Source of the DNA: Rhodoferax mekongensis
GTDB taxonomy: Bacteria > Pseudomonadota > Gammaproteobacteria > Burkholderiales > Burkholderiaceae_C
Length of the DNA stretch: 64,000 bases
Assembly: GCF_032191775.1 (NCBI RefSeq)
Contig: NZ_CP132507.1
Coordinates: forward strand, 1,823,001-1,887,000
Direction of reading: 5' to 3'
The translations under genes were made by a program, and so were the position numbers. The notes under the pieces were generated by a model. It was given only the letters and a program-made list of their open reading frames with translations, searched no databases and was not told the DNA's origin. Shown here in pieces: positions 1-8,917 of this stretch; positions within the stretch are counted from its first letter, which is position 1; each line of letters starts with the position of its first letter.

Positions 1-1062
1 TACATCAACTCCAAAGAAGCGCGGACGATGGACACATTCATTCACTACGGCATTGCGGCTGCAGTGCAAGCGGTGAAAGACTCAGGCCTGAAGACCAATG
101 ACGAATTGGGTGAGGAAGAGGCTACCCGTATCGGTTGCGTAATCGGTTCCGGCATAGGCGGTTTGCCGATGATTGAAAACACCCACACTGAGTACACCAA
201 CCGCGGTCCGCGCCGGATTTCTCCGTTTTTTGTGCCTGCGTCCATCATCAACATGACGGCAGGACATGTATCCATGCGTTACGGCTTCAAGGGCCCGAAT
301 ATCGCGATCGTGACGGCCTGCACTACCGGGCTGCACTGTATTGGTGAAGCGGGCCGCATGATTGAGTATGGTGATGCAGACGTCATGATTGCCGGTGGCT
401 CGGAAGCGACCGTTTCTCCGTTGGGTATTGGCGGCTTTGCCGCCATGCGTGCCCTGAGCACTCGCAACGATGACCCCGCCACTGCATCCCGTCCTTGGGA
501 TAAAGACCGAGATGGTTTTGTGTTGGGTGAAGGTGGCGGTGTGATGGTGCTGGAAGAGTATGAACACGCCAAGGCGCGTGGCGCCAAAATCTACGCTGAG
601 TTGGCCGGTTTTGGCATGAGTGCTGATGCAGGCCACATGACTGCCCCCAATATGGATGGTCCGCGCCGTGCGATGTTGAGTGCCATGCGCAATGCCGGTG
701 TCAATGCAGACCAGGTGGACTATCTGAATGCACATGGTACTTCCACGCCCTTGGGTGACGTGAATGAAAGCAATGCCATCAAGGCAGCGTTGGGCGATCA
801 CGCCAAAAATGTGGTGGTCAACTCCACCAAGTCCATGACCGGTCACTTATTGGGCGGTGCAGGAGGCTTGGAATCGGTGTTTACCGTGCTGGCTTTGCAT
901 CACCAAAAGAGCCCGCCCACCATCAATATCTTCAACCAGGACCCGGAGTGTGACCTGGACTATTGCGCCAATACGGCGCGCGACATGAAGATCGATGTGG
1001 CCGTGAAAAACAATTTCGGCTTTGGTGGAACCAACGGCACGCTGGTGTTCAAGCGCGTTTGA
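1..1062 (+). CDS. fabF: 3-oxoacyl-ACP synthase II (KAS II), 5' end cut by window
   Basis: Condenses malonyl-ACP with a growing acyl-ACP in type II fatty acid synthesis in the cytoplasm. The frame is open from base 1, so the N-terminus (about 60 residues, judging by the usual length near 413) lies outside the window. The thiolase-fold KAS triad is visible: the nucleophile in TACTTG (visible residue about 107), the first histidine in [11 protein letters not shown] and the second in [14 protein letters not shown], followed by the C-terminal [10 protein letters not shown]. Ends 26 bp before the next gene on the same strand. Identification is secure; fabB is excluded less firmly, but the sequence and its position before rpoE fit fabF. 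Confidence 0.96.
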   Translation, partial: YINSKEARTMDTFIHYGIAAAVQAVKDSGLKTNDELGEEEATRIGCVIGSGIGGLPMIENTHTEYTNRGPRRISPFFVPASIINMTAGHVSMRYGFKGPNIAIVTACTTGLHCIGEAGRMIEYGDADVMIAGGSEATVSPLGIGGFAAMRALSTRNDDPATASRPWDKDRDGFVLGEGGGVMVLEEYEHAKARGAKIYAELAGFGMSADAGHMTAPNMDGPRRAMLSAMRNAGVNADQVDYLNAHGTSTPLGDVNESNAIKAALGDHAKNVVVNSTKSMTGHLLGGAGGLESVFTVLALHHQKSPPTINIFNQDPECDLDYCANTARDMKIDVAVKNNFGFGGTNGTLVFKRV

Positions 1063-1088
1063 ATCTCACGGCGGCACGCTGAGGCACG

Positions 1089-1556
1089 ATGCAACGCCCC
1101 CCAGCGACCAGTTGGCACATAGACCGCTCGCACCGTGTGGGACGCATCCTTACGGCGCTGTCCTTCACGTTTGCAGGTGTTCCGCTGTATGGCTGGCACA
1201 CGGGTATGCCGGGGATGAGTGTCTTGCTATTGGCGCTTCTTTGGTCCGTTGTGTCGGCTTGGCTTGTTGCTTACTGGCGCAATATGCCCCAAGGGCGATT
1301 GCGCTGGGACGGGGACGCCTGGCATTGGTCTGGGGTGTCACAGCCCTTGAAAGCGGTGGCCATTCAATATGATTTCCAGACCTCGTTGTGGCTATTGCTG
1401 GTTCCTGCCACCGGTAGGAGCTTTGGAGTGTGGATGGATGCTGATCCTCTGAATATGGTGCAGTGGCGCTCTATGCGCCGGGCACTTGTGGGGGTAAGCG
1501 CTTTCCGTGCGGACACGGACAGCCCCCTTGAAGTCAACCAGCGGGTCTCAAGATGA
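1089..1556 (+). CDS. YgfX-like membrane protein
   Basis: 155 residues with two adjacent hydrophobic segments near residues 20-36 and 42-60, then a soluble tail. The tail carries GRLRWDGDAWHW, a stretch of hydrophobic residues (LWLLLVPATGRSFGVWM) and a WRSMRRAL end. This is the layout of Escherichia coli YgfX/CptA, which also has two membrane helices, GRLRW and a W-R-L-R-R end. YgfX is linked in enterobacteria with SdhE (YgfY); its toxin role is debated. GAGG lies 5 bp before the ATG. The gene overlaps rpoE by 4 bp, so they are probably translated together. Family placement is by eye from short motifs. Confidence 0.7.
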   Translation: MQRPPATSWHIDRSHRVGRILTALSFTFAGVPLYGWHTGMPGMSVLLLALLWSVVSAWLVAYWRNMPQGRLRWDGDAWHWSGVSQPLKAVAIQYDFQTSLWLLLVPATGRSFGVWMDADPLNMVQWRSMRRALVGVSAFRADTDSPLEVNQRVSR

Positions 1557-2173
1557 CCGACCCACTGGAAAAGGCCGTGGATGCTGATTGGCCCTTGGTT
1601 GAGCGAACGATTGCCGGCGATCAGCGGGCCTACGGCCTCTTGGTTCTCAAATACCAGCGACGGGTTCAGCGACTTATAGGCCGAATGGTCCGTGATGTGG
1701 ATCTGGTCGAAGACATCACCCAAGAGACTTTCATTCGGGCGTACCGGGCTTTGCACCAATTCCGGGGCGATGCGCAGTTTTATACCTGGCTGTATCGCAT
1801 TGCGGTAAACACCGCCAAAAAAGCACTTTTGGAATTGAAGCGGGACAGAACTGTTTCTGAGTCTTTTTTCGCTCGGGATGAGGAAGATGAAACTTCTGTG
1901 CGCCAGAGCGAACCAAGCAGTGACGAAACGCCTGAATCGGTGTTGGCTGCCAAAGAGATCGCTGGTGTTGTCAACAGCGCGATGGATGAACTGCCTGAAG
2001 AATTGCGCCAAGCAGTGGTGCTCCGGGAAATTGAGGGGTTGAGTTATGAGGAAATTTCTCTGGCTATGGCTTGTCCGATAGGGACTGTACGCTCGCGGAT
2101 TTTCCGTGCACGAGAGGCGATATCGGCCAAGGTGAAACCACTTCTGGATAAGCAAACAGGCAAGCGTTGGTAA
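1553..2173 (+). CDS. rpoE: RNA polymerase sigma factor, RpoE/AlgU type
   Basis: 206-residue ECF sigma factor for envelope stress. Region 2 is seen as QETFIRAYRALHQFRG followed by FYTWLYRIAVNTAK, and region 4 as LREIEGLSYEEISLAMACP with the recognition helix GTVRSRIFRAR. It overlaps the previous gene by ATGA and is followed within 10 bp by its anti-sigma gene, then rseB and degP. This is the usual rpoE-rseA-rseB-degP module, in which membrane-bound RseA holds RpoE inactive until outer-membrane damage triggers proteolysis. The linker between regions 2 and 4 is acidic. Confidence 0.97.
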   Translation: MTDPLEKAVDADWPLVERTIAGDQRAYGLLVLKYQRRVQRLIGRMVRDVDLVEDITQETFIRAYRALHQFRGDAQFYTWLYRIAVNTAKKALLELKRDRTVSESFFARDEEDETSVRQSEPSSDETPESVLAAKEIAGVVNSAMDELPEELRQAVVLREIEGLSYEEISLAMACPIGTVRSRIFRAREAISAKVKPLLDKQTGKRW

Positions 2174-2183
2174 GGACATGGGT

Positions 2184-2780
2184 ATGGAACACAACACATC
2201 GCTGACTTTGCAAGAGCAAATTGCGGCGCTTGCAGACGGGGAATTGCAGGCGGACAAGATGGGCTCTTTGCTGGACGCCATGGAGGCTGAACCTGCCAGC
2301 TATGAGGCATGGGCCGTGCATCACGCTGTGGCGGCTTCTGTCCGGGGCGAGCGGGTTGAAGCCCCTTCCGGGGATTTGGCTTTTTGGCAATCTCTGCAGA
2401 AGCGCTTGGCTCAAGAAACTGATGTGCCGGTTATCCACAATGAGATGCAGGTGCCAAACCGGGTAATCGTTGCAAGTTCGGCATCCAATGCATCATTCTG
2501 GAGAGTCCGGGCGTTGGCCTCGTTCGCCATGGTGTTGGCAGTAGGAGGACTTGCTGCGGTCCTGTGGCCTCAGGGCGATTCCTCTGAATCATTTGCCCGG
2601 AACGGTACACCCTTGGTACCGGTAGCAACCGAAGTGGCTACTGCTGACGGGCGTGTGATGTTGCGTAACCCGGAGCTCGATGCATTGATGGCAGCCCACC
2701 AGCAAATGGGGGGGCATTCCGCATGGCAAGCGCCATCAGGATTTTTGCGCAACGCAACTTATGAAAGCCCCGGCCGGTGA
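2184..2780 (+). CDS. rseA: Sigma-E anti-sigma factor (RseA/MucA-like)
   Basis: Single-pass inner-membrane anti-sigma protein: a cytoplasmic N-terminal domain (LTLQEQIAALADGEL, then EAWAVHHAVAASVRGE), one membrane helix near residues 110-128 (ASFAMVLAVGGLAAVLW) and a periplasmic C-terminus. An ATG at 2178 is in frame, but AAGGA sits only 1-2 bp before it. The ATG at 2184 has proper spacing from the same AAGGA, so I prefer it (198 residues). The periplasmic part is where DegS-type cleavage and RseB binding would act. It lies between rpoE and rseB, and its stop TGA overlaps the next ATG. Confidence 0.9.
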   Translation: MEHNTSLTLQEQIAALADGELQADKMGSLLDAMEAEPASYEAWAVHHAVAASVRGERVEAPSGDLAFWQSLQKRLAQETDVPVIHNEMQVPNRVIVASSASNASFWRVRALASFAMVLAVGGLAAVLWPQGDSSESFARNGTPLVPVATEVATADGRVMLRNPELDALMAAHQQMGGHSAWQAPSGFLRNATYESPGR

Positions 2781-3751
2781 TGGAAATCCGAACGGCTTCT
2801 GTTGCCAAGGCATTGCTTTGCTCCGCCTTGATGATCCTGTCCTTTATGCCTGCGTTGGCAGTGGCCGAGGAGTCCTCGGTGAGCGCCTGGCTCATGCGTC
2901 TGCATGAGGCATCCCGCCACCGCACCTACACAGGGACTTTTGTTGTGTCTGCCGGGACACAGATGGCGAGTGCCAAAATTTGGCATGTGTGTGACGGGGA
3001 TCAGCAGTTAGAGCGGATCGAGTCGCTGAGCGGCACTCCTCGTTCTACTTTCCGGAAAAATTCGGAGGTATTGACGCTGTACCCCACAGCCAAGGTCGGT
3101 ATTGCGGAAACCCGGGATGCATTTGGATTGTTTCCCGGACTTTTGAAGTCGCAAAGCGCAGTACTGGATGAGTTTTATCAGCTCAAGGTTTTGGCCTCTG
3201 ACCGGGTGGCCGGGCTGGAAGCTGATGTGGTCCAGATCACGCCCAAGGACAGTATGCGCTACGGGTACCGTGTCTGGAGTGAGAAGAAGTCCGGTTTGGT
3301 TGTTCAACTGCAGACCTTGGATGTGGACGGAAGGACTTTGGAGCAGTCTGCCTTCTCTGAATTGCAGCTGGATGCTCCGGTAAATGCGGCGAAGTTGAGC
3401 CAGTTGATGAGCCAGACAGAGGGATACAGACTGGAGCGTCGCACGACCGAAAAGACGACAGCGGCAGCCCAGGGCTGGGCCATGTCCAGCATGGTGCCGG
3501 GCTTCAAGTCCGCTGGCTGTTACACCCGCCCGGTGGCACTGTTGGCAGGTGCTTCGGGAAAAGCTGAGAGCACCATGCAATGGATGTTCTCGGACGGCTT
3601 GGCAACCGTATCTCTTTTTGTGGAGCGATTCGATCCGGCACGCCATACGCAGGCGGGCGTAGCAGACTTGGGGGGGCTACACGTACCCAAACCCGCAAAT
3701 CCGGAGCTTGGTGGATCACCGGCGTTGGTGAAGTGCCCGCCGCCACCTTAG
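2780..3751 (+). CDS. rseB: Periplasmic sigma-E regulator (RseB/MucB)
   Basis: About 323 residues. A signal peptide (KALLCSALMILSFMPALAVA) is followed by an N-terminal lipid-binding-like domain beginning SAWLMRLHEASRHRTYTGTF, which is diagnostic of MucB/RseB, and a smaller C-terminal domain. It binds the periplasmic part of RseA and shields it from proteolysis. A GTG at 2777 is in frame, but the ATG at 2780 forms a TGATG overlap with the rseA stop, pointing to coupled translation from ATG. Confidence 0.93.
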   Translation: MEIRTASVAKALLCSALMILSFMPALAVAEESSVSAWLMRLHEASRHRTYTGTFVVSAGTQMASAKIWHVCDGDQQLERIESLSGTPRSTFRKNSEVLTLYPTAKVGIAETRDAFGLFPGLLKSQSAVLDEFYQLKVLASDRVAGLEADVVQITPKDSMRYGYRVWSEKKSGLVVQLQTLDVDGRTLEQSAFSELQLDAPVNAAKLSQLMSQTEGYRLERRTTEKTTAAAQGWAMSSMVPGFKSAGCYTRPVALLAGASGKAESTMQWMFSDGLATVSLFVERFDPARHTQAGVADLGGLHVPKPANPELGGSPALVKCPPPP

Positions 3752-3759
3752 CCACTTTT

Positions 3760-3775
3760 GTTCAAGCACTTGAAC
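3760..3775. repeat. 16-bp palindrome between rseB and degP
   Basis: GTTCAAG-CA-CTTGAAC is a perfect inverted repeat 8 bp after the rseB stop and about 37 bp before degP. It lacks a T-run, so it is more likely an operator or an mRNA hairpin than an intrinsic terminator. A second short palindrome, ATATCGATAT, follows before degP. Confidence 0.5.
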
Positions 3776-3812
3776 GCAAAAAATAAGTCGCCATATCGAT
3801 ATTTTTCGGGGG

Positions 3813-5282
3813 ATGAAGACGATGACTGCTTGGATTTCCAGCGCACGACGCTTTTGTTTGGCAGGCCTCATGGCTGTATCTGCCGCCGCATTGTTTCCGA
3901 CGGGTGTGGCCCATGCGCAAGCACGCGCGTTGCCGGACTTTACCGATCTGGTGGATCAGGTGGGCCCCTCGGTGGTCAACATCCGCACGCTGGAGAAAGT
4001 CAGCAGCCGTGCCCAGCAGGGTGGGCCTGGTGAGGAAGAGATGCTGGAGTTCTTCAAGCGATTCGGCTTGCCGATTCCCAATTTGCCCAAACAGGCACCG
4101 CGGCAGAACCGTCCCCAACAGCAGGAAGAGGAGCAACCGCGCGGTGTAGGTTCCGGATTTATCCTGACTTCGGACGGTGTCATCATGACGAACGCCCACG
4201 TTGTCGAAGGCGCAGATGAAGTGCTGGTGACTTTGACGGACAAGCGAGAATTCAAAGCCAAGATCCTGGGTGCTGACAAGCGGTCGGATGTTGCGGTCGT
4301 CAAGATCGAGGCGAGTGGGTTGCCCGCGGTGAAGGTAGGTGACGTCAACCGCCTGCGTGTCGGGGAGTGGGTAATGGCCATTGGTTCCCCATTTGGTCTG
4401 GAAAATACGGTGACTGCGGGTATCGTCAGTGCCAAACAGCGGGACACGGGTGATTTCTTGCCCTTTATCCAAACGGATGTTGCTATCAACCCCGGAAATT
4501 CCGGTGGGCCCTTGATCAACATGCGCGGGGAAGTGGTCGGCATCAACAGCCAGATTTACTCTCGTTCGGGCGGATTCATGGGTATTTCGTTTTCGATCCC
4601 CATGGATGAAGCAGTCCGGGTGAGTGACCAATTGCGAGCAACCGGTCGTGTCTCACGTGGGCGCATCGGCGTGCAGATTGATCAGGTCACCAAGGATGTG
4701 GCGGAGTCCATTGGCCTCGGAAAGCCGACCGGTGCTTTGGTGCGCGGGGTGGAGGCAGGTTCTCCGGCCGAAAAGGCCGGTGTGGAAGCCGGAGACATCA
4801 TCACGCGCTTTGATGGCAAGGTGATTGAGAAATCCAGTGACCTGCCACGCATTGTGGGCGGTACGAAGCCCGGTACGAAAAGCACGGTGACGGTATTCCG
4901 TCGGGGCGGAAGCAAAGATTTGCAGGTCGTGATCGCCGAGATTGAGGCGGACAAGCCAGTCGCCAAAGCAAACAGCAAGGACGACAAGCCCAATGCGTCC
5001 ACCGCGGCCCAAGTATTTGGATTGGCAGTGGCTCCTTTGACGGAAGCCCAGCGCAAAGAGGCGGGCGTTCGTGGCGGTGTTCGCATTGAGGGCGCAACAG
5101 ATGCTGCCGCGCGTGCGGGGTTGCGAGAGGGTGACATCATCCTGCAGGTTGCCAACGTCGAAGTCCTGAACGTGAAGGAATTTGACGCAGTGATTGCAAA
5201 ACACGACAAGTCCAAGCCGCTGAACGTACTGTTCCGGCGCGGAGACTGGACACAGTACGCGGTGATTCGGGCCAATCGCTGA
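3813..5282 (+). CDS. degP: Periplasmic serine protease/chaperone Do (DegP/MucD)
   Basis: 489 residues. A signal peptide (residues about 1-36, ending VAHA) is followed by a trypsin-like domain with His in TNAHVVEGADE, Asp in KRSDVAVVKI and Ser in NPGNSGGPL, then two PDZ domains (from about residues 285 and 395). It degrades or refolds damaged envelope proteins. GGGGG directly abuts this ATG, so the in-frame ATG at 3822 may be the real start; both give the same mature protein. It closes the sigma-E module and is expected to be under RpoE control, though I see no clean sigma-E promoter. Confidence 0.97.
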   Translation: MKTMTAWISSARRFCLAGLMAVSAAALFPTGVAHAQARALPDFTDLVDQVGPSVVNIRTLEKVSSRAQQGGPGEEEMLEFFKRFGLPIPNLPKQAPRQNRPQQQEEEQPRGVGSGFILTSDGVIMTNAHVVEGADEVLVTLTDKREFKAKILGADKRSDVAVVKIEASGLPAVKVGDVNRLRVGEWVMAIGSPFGLENTVTAGIVSAKQRDTGDFLPFIQTDVAINPGNSGGPLINMRGEVVGINSQIYSRSGGFMGISFSIPMDEAVRVSDQLRATGRVSRGRIGVQIDQVTKDVAESIGLGKPTGALVRGVEAGSPAEKAGVEAGDIITRFDGKVIEKSSDLPRIVGGTKPGTKSTVTVFRRGGSKDLQVVIAEIEADKPVAKANSKDDKPNASTAAQVFGLAVAPLTEAQRKEAGVRGGVRIEGATDAAARAGLREGDIILQVANVEVLNVKEFDAVIAKHDKSKPLNVLFRRGDWTQYAVIRANR

Positions 5283-5290
5283 GGAGTCAT

Positions 5291-5321
5291 CAACCCTAAA
5301 TCAGAGCAGGTTGTAGGGTTG
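5291..5321 (+). terminator. Possible weak hairpin after degP
   Basis: CAACCCTA and TAGGGTTG form an 8-bp inverted repeat with a 15-nt loop, starting 9 bp after the degP stop and followed by TTGGGCCTTTG. The T content after it is poor, so this is at best a weak terminator or a 3'-end stabilising hairpin. Confidence 0.35.
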
Positions 5322-5547
5322 TTGGGCCTTTGATGGCTCGTGGTGTTGCTTTCGTTTCAGGTTCCTTGCCTTGATGATGGTGTTAAATCAACAGGGTAAA
5401 TTTAATGTGCTGGTTAGAATAGACGGATTCTTTGGTGCAAAGAAGATATATAGATCTTGCGATAATCCATGATGTGGGACGTCGTTGAATGCCCCACAGA
5501 CACTCCACAGCTCGCCCACATGTTGTTCAGTTAGTAATTGGATGATT

Positions 5548-5567
5548 TGTGGATAAGTTGTGGGTAA
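5548..5567. promoter_or_regulatory. Pair of DnaA-box-like sites
   Basis: TGTGGATAA (5548-5556) is a perfect inverse of the DnaA box TTATCCACA. TGTGGGTAA (5559-5567) differs from it by one base, is in the same orientation and starts exactly 11 bp later. The surrounding 250 bp is A/T-rich and holds no convincing gene. No replication gene is nearby, so this is not offered as an origin. Confidence 0.5.
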
Positions 5568-5644
5568 TATTGATGTTGCCATGATGCAACGTCCCCTGAA
5601 CCGGGATTTTTGGACTGTGCTCTCTGGACTTTTTGCCTACAATG

Positions 5645-5715
5645 AGCTTCCAACTATCGCAGTTGCCAATAGATTGTTGGTTCAGGGCGCGTCCTCACTC
5701 GACGCGCCCTTTTTT
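5645..5715 (+). ncRNA. Candidate small RNA upstream of lepA
   Basis: A TACAAT -10 element (5638-5643) is followed by a short stretch that can fold as hairpin CAACT-ATCGC-AGTTG (5651-5665). It ends in a strong intrinsic terminator: the perfect 9-bp stem GGGCGCGTC / GACGCGCCC with loop CTCACTC (5685-5709), then T6 (5710-5715). No open frame fits. The -35 region is poor. The degP stop lies about 400 bp upstream, too far for this to be simply its terminator, although a long 3' UTR product cannot be excluded. The predicted transcript is about 65-70 nt. Confidence 0.55.
5685..5715 (+). terminator. Intrinsic terminator before lepA
   Basis: Perfect 9-bp G/C-rich stem (5685-5693 with 5701-5709), 7-nt loop, immediately followed by six T. 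One of the clearest terminators in the window. It isolates the lepA-lepB-rnc-era-recO-pdxJ run from degP transcription. Confidence 0.85.
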
Positions 5716-5758
5716 CATGGCTGTTCCTTTTAATTCAATTACTTGAAGCTCGTCGTTG

Positions 5759-7570
5759 ATGAATCACATCCGAAATTTTTCGATCATTGCCCACATTGAC
5801 CATGGCAAATCCACGCTGGCAGATCGCTTGATTCAGCGTTGCGGCGGGCTGGAAGCGCGTGAGATGGAGGCGCAGGTGCTGGATTCGATGGACATCGAGA
5901 AAGAGCGTGGGATAACCATCAAGGCGCAGACCGCTGCTTTGCAATACAAGGCCAAGGACGGAAAGGTCTACAACCTGAATTTGATTGACACGCCCGGTCA
6001 CGTGGACTTCTCTTACGAAGTGTCCCGCTCGCTCTCCGCGTGTGAAGGTGCGTTGCTCGTAGTCGATGCCTCCCAGGGCGTAGAAGCGCAAACCGTAGCC
6101 AACTGCTACACCGCCTTGGATCTTGATGTGGAGGTGTTGCCGGTCTTGAACAAGATCGACTTGCCGAATGCGGACCCCGACAATGCCCGCAGCGAAATTG
6201 AAGATGTGATTGGCATTGATGCGACCGATGCCATCGTGTGTTCGGCCAAAACCGGCTTGGGCATTGACGACATTCTGGAAGCCATTGTGGCCAAGATCCC
6301 TTCACCCAAGGGCAATCCTGAAGCCCCATTGCGCGCCATGATCATCGACAGCTGGTACGACAGCTTCGTGGGTGTGGTGATGTTGGTGCGCGTGGTGGAT
6401 GGCCGCTTGGGCAAGGGTGAACGTATCAAGATGATGGCGTCCGGTGCGACCTACAACGCGGACAATTTGGGTGTGTTTACCCCTGCGAACCAGCCACGCA
6501 CTTCGCTGGAGGCCGGAGAGGTGGGGTACATCATTGCCGGGATCAAGGAACTGCAGGCCGCCAAGGTGGGCGATACGGTGACCTTGGTGAAGCCCGGCAC
6601 GGGTGGTGCCGCCCTGACCGCCACAGAGCCATTGCCCGGCTTCAAGGAAATTCAGCCGCAGGTGTTTGCCGGTCTGTACCCGACCGAAGCGAGTGAATAC
6701 GACTCCTTGCGGGACGCGTTGGAAAAGCTCAAACTCAATGACGCCTCCTTGCATTACGAGCCAGAGGTGTCGCAAGCGCTGGGCTTCGGATTCCGTTGCG
6801 GATTTCTGGGCCTGTTGCACATGGAGATCGTCCAGGAACGCCTGGAGCGCGAGTTTGATCAGGACTTGATCACCACTGCCCCGAGCGTGGTGTACGAAGT
6901 GGTCAAGAGCGATGGCGAAGTGGTCATGGTGGAGAACCCCTCCAAGATGCCAGAGATCGGCAAGACGGCCGAAATCCGCGAGCCCATCGTCACGGTGCAC
7001 CTCTACATGCCCCAAGAGTACGTGGGCGTGGTCATGACCCTGGCCAACCAGAAGCGTGGCGTGCAGATGAATATGGCCTACAAAGGCCGCCAAGTGGTAC
7101 TGACGTATGAAATGCCGCTGGGTGAAATCGTGCTGGACTTCTTTGACAAGCTCAAGAGCGTGAGTCGCGGATACGCGTCCATGGACTATGAGTTCAAAGA
7201 GTTCCGGGCCTCCGACGTCGTCAAGGTGGACATCCTCCTGAACGGAGAGAAGGTGGATGCCTTGTCCATCATCGTGCACCGTAGCCAATCTGCCTACCGG
7301 GGGCGTGCGGTGGTTGGCAAGATGCGTGAAATCATCTCCCGCCAAATGTACGACGTAGCGATTCAGGCGGCCATTGGCGCCAACATTATTGCGCGTGAGA
7401 CAATCAAAGCGCTGCGGAAGAACGTGCTGGCCAAGTGCTACGGCGGTGACATCTCGCGCAAGCGCAAACTGCTGGAAAAGCAAAAAGCCGGTAAAAAGCG
7501 CATGAAACAAATCGGGTCGGTGGAGGTTCCCCAGGAAGCCTTCCTCGCCATTCTCCAAGTGGAAGATTAA
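5759..7570 (+). CDS. lepA: Elongation factor 4 (LepA back-translocase)
   Basis: 603 residues starting [20 protein letters not shown] ribosome-associated GTPase that remodels stalled or mistranslocated elongation complexes. G1 (AHIDHGKST), switch II (DTPGHVDF) and G4 (NKIDLP) are present, followed by the LepA-specific C-terminus ending in [20 protein letters not shown] at 5756 directly precedes the ATG at 5759, which I take as the start. The stop overlaps the lepB start (TAATG), so translation is coupled; the lepA-lepB pairing is widely conserved. Confidence 0.98.
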   Translation: MNHIRNFSIIAHIDHGKSTLADRLIQRCGGLEAREMEAQVLDSMDIEKERGITIKAQTAALQYKAKDGKVYNLNLIDTPGHVDFSYEVSRSLSACEGALLVVDASQGVEAQTVANCYTALDLDVEVLPVLNKIDLPNADPDNARSEIEDVIGIDATDAIVCSAKTGLGIDDILEAIVAKIPSPKGNPEAPLRAMIIDSWYDSFVGVVMLVRVVDGRLGKGERIKMMASGATYNADNLGVFTPANQPRTSLEAGEVGYIIAGIKELQAAKVGDTVTLVKPGTGGAALTATEPLPGFKEIQPQVFAGLYPTEASEYDSLRDALEKLKLNDASLHYEPEVSQALGFGFRCGFLGLLHMEIVQERLEREFDQDLITTAPSVVYEVVKSDGEVVMVENPSKMPEIGKTAEIREPIVTVHLYMPQEYVGVVMTLANQKRGVQMNMAYKGRQVVLTYEMPLGEIVLDFFDKLKSVSRGYASMDYEFKEFRASDVVKVDILLNGEKVDALSIIVHRSQSAYRGRAVVGKMREIISRQMYDVAIQAAIGANIIARETIKALRKNVLAKCYGGDISRKRKLLEKQKAGKKRMKQIGSVEVPQEAFLAILQVED

Positions 7571-8535
7571 TGCAAGCATTTACAGCAGCCGTTCTTGCGG
7601 CCTTCGTTGCCTACGGCGCATCCTGGTATTTCGGTCTGGTCGATGGCAACTTCGCGTTGCTGCTGTTCCTGGCCAGTGTGGTCACCGGTGCTTATTGGCT
7701 TGCCGAACGCTTTTACTTCTTGCCACAGCGACAACGCGCAGTCGCCGAGTTGGAGGCCCAAGATGCCAAACGGCGGGAAGGCCTGGCCCAAATGGGTATC
7801 ACCCAGGTGGATGGGGACATCCAGGAAGCCAAAGTCAAACTGCTGATGCAGCCTTGGTGGCTGGACTGGACGGCCGGTCTGTTCCCGGTGATCATCGTGG
7901 TGTTTCTATTGCGCTCGTTTTTGTTTGAGCCCTTCAAGATACCGTCAGGCTCCATGATTCCTACCTTGCTGGTGGGTGACTTGATTCTGGTGAACAAATT
8001 TACCTACGGGGTGCGATTGCCGGTCGTCAACACCAAAATCACCGAGGGCAACAAGCCCCAACGCGGGGATGTGATGGTGTTTCGTTACCCCCCAAAGCCC
8101 AGCTTGGATTACATCAAGCGGGTGGTGGGTGTGCCGGGTGATACTGTGGCCTACCTGAACAAGCGACTCACGATCAATGGCAAGCCACTGGAAACCAACG
8201 CATTGCCGGACTTCTTTGATGAAGATGCGAGCCAGTACTTCAAGCAGTTTGAAGAGACTTTGGGCGACAAGCCTCACCGGTTGTTGAATGACGCGCGCAG
8301 GCCCGCCTTTGTGGCCGGGGTTGAAAAGTTTGAAGGCATGGAGAATTGCAACTACACCGTGGAAGGTGTCACCTGCAAAGTGCCGGAAGGCCACTACTTC
8401 ATGATGGGCGACAATCGCGACAATTCGCTGGATTCACGCTATTGGGGCTTTGTCCCTGACAAAAATATCGTGGGCAAGGCTTTTTTTGTGTGGATGAACT
8501 TTACCAATCTCAAGCGGATTGGCGGGTTTAACTGA
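7570..8535 (+). CDS. lepB: Signal peptidase I
   Basis: 321 residues, longer than the minimal enzyme, as usual for betaproteobacteria. Two membrane helices lie near residues 4-22 and 98-118, with the catalytic domain in the periplasm. The nucleophile serine is in PSGSMIPTLL and the general-base lysine in LDYIKRVVGVPGD; the C-terminal box GDNRDNSLDSRYWGFVP is intact. It cleaves signal peptides from exported preproteins. Overlaps lepA by one base. Confidence 0.97.
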   Translation: MQAFTAAVLAAFVAYGASWYFGLVDGNFALLLFLASVVTGAYWLAERFYFLPQRQRAVAELEAQDAKRREGLAQMGITQVDGDIQEAKVKLLMQPWWLDWTAGLFPVIIVVFLLRSFLFEPFKIPSGSMIPTLLVGDLILVNKFTYGVRLPVVNTKITEGNKPQRGDVMVFRYPPKPSLDYIKRVVGVPGDTVAYLNKRLTINGKPLETNALPDFFDEDASQYFKQFEETLGDKPHRLLNDARRPAFVAGVEKFEGMENCNYTVEGVTCKVPEGHYFMMGDNRDNSLDSRYWGFVPDKNIVGKAFFVWMNFTNLKRIGGFN

Positions 8536-8569
8536 ATCTTTATCGACCTTGAGTCTCGGGAGTCACAAC

Positions 8570-8917
8570 ATGCACAGTAAATCCAAACAACGCGGCATCT
8601 CTTTCATTGGCCTTCTCTTTGTAGGCGGCATTCTGGCTATGACGGGGGTCATTGCTGCTCAAGCATTTCCGACGGTGATCGAATACATGGCGATCGAAAA
8701 GGCCGCACAACGCGCATCCGCTGGCCAATCGGTGGTGGAGGTACGTGCGATTTTCGACAAACAGGCTGAAGTTGACACTATCAAGTCCATCACAGGCAAG
8801 GACCTCGAAGTGAGCAAGGAAGGCGACAAAGTCGTCGTGGCGTTTGCGTACCAACGTGAAATCCACCTTGCCGGTCCCGCTTTCCTGACCCTTAAATACG
8901 CTGGACGATCCAAATAA
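8570..8917 (+). CDS. DUF4845 single-pass membrane protein
   Basis: 115 residues. A short basic N-terminus (MHSKSKQRG) leads into one membrane helix (ISFIGLLFVGGILAMTGVIAAQAF), followed by a periplasmic domain. The pilin-like N-terminus and the position between lepB and rnc match the DUF4845 family found there in many proteobacteria. The function is unknown. An upstream in-frame start at 8519 would overlap lepB; the ATG at 8570 follows GGGAG with good spacing, so I chose it. It abuts the rnc start with no gap. Confidence 0.85.
   Translation: MHSKSKQRGISFIGLLFVGGILAMTGVIAAQAFPTVIEYMAIEKAAQRASAGQSVVEVRAIFDKQAEVDTIKSITGKDLEVSKEGDKVVVAFAYQREIHLAGPAFLTLKYAGRSK

Noticed and set aside
5400..5570. 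Replication origin at the DnaA-box pair
   Set aside because: Only two boxes, and no dnaA, dnaN, gidA/mnmG or parAB genes nearby; lepA and degP flank it.
5388..5582. A 64-codon open frame on the - strand in the degP-lepA gap
   Set aside because: No ribosome-binding site or recognisable motif, and it covers the DnaA-box pair; the stretch looks non-coding.
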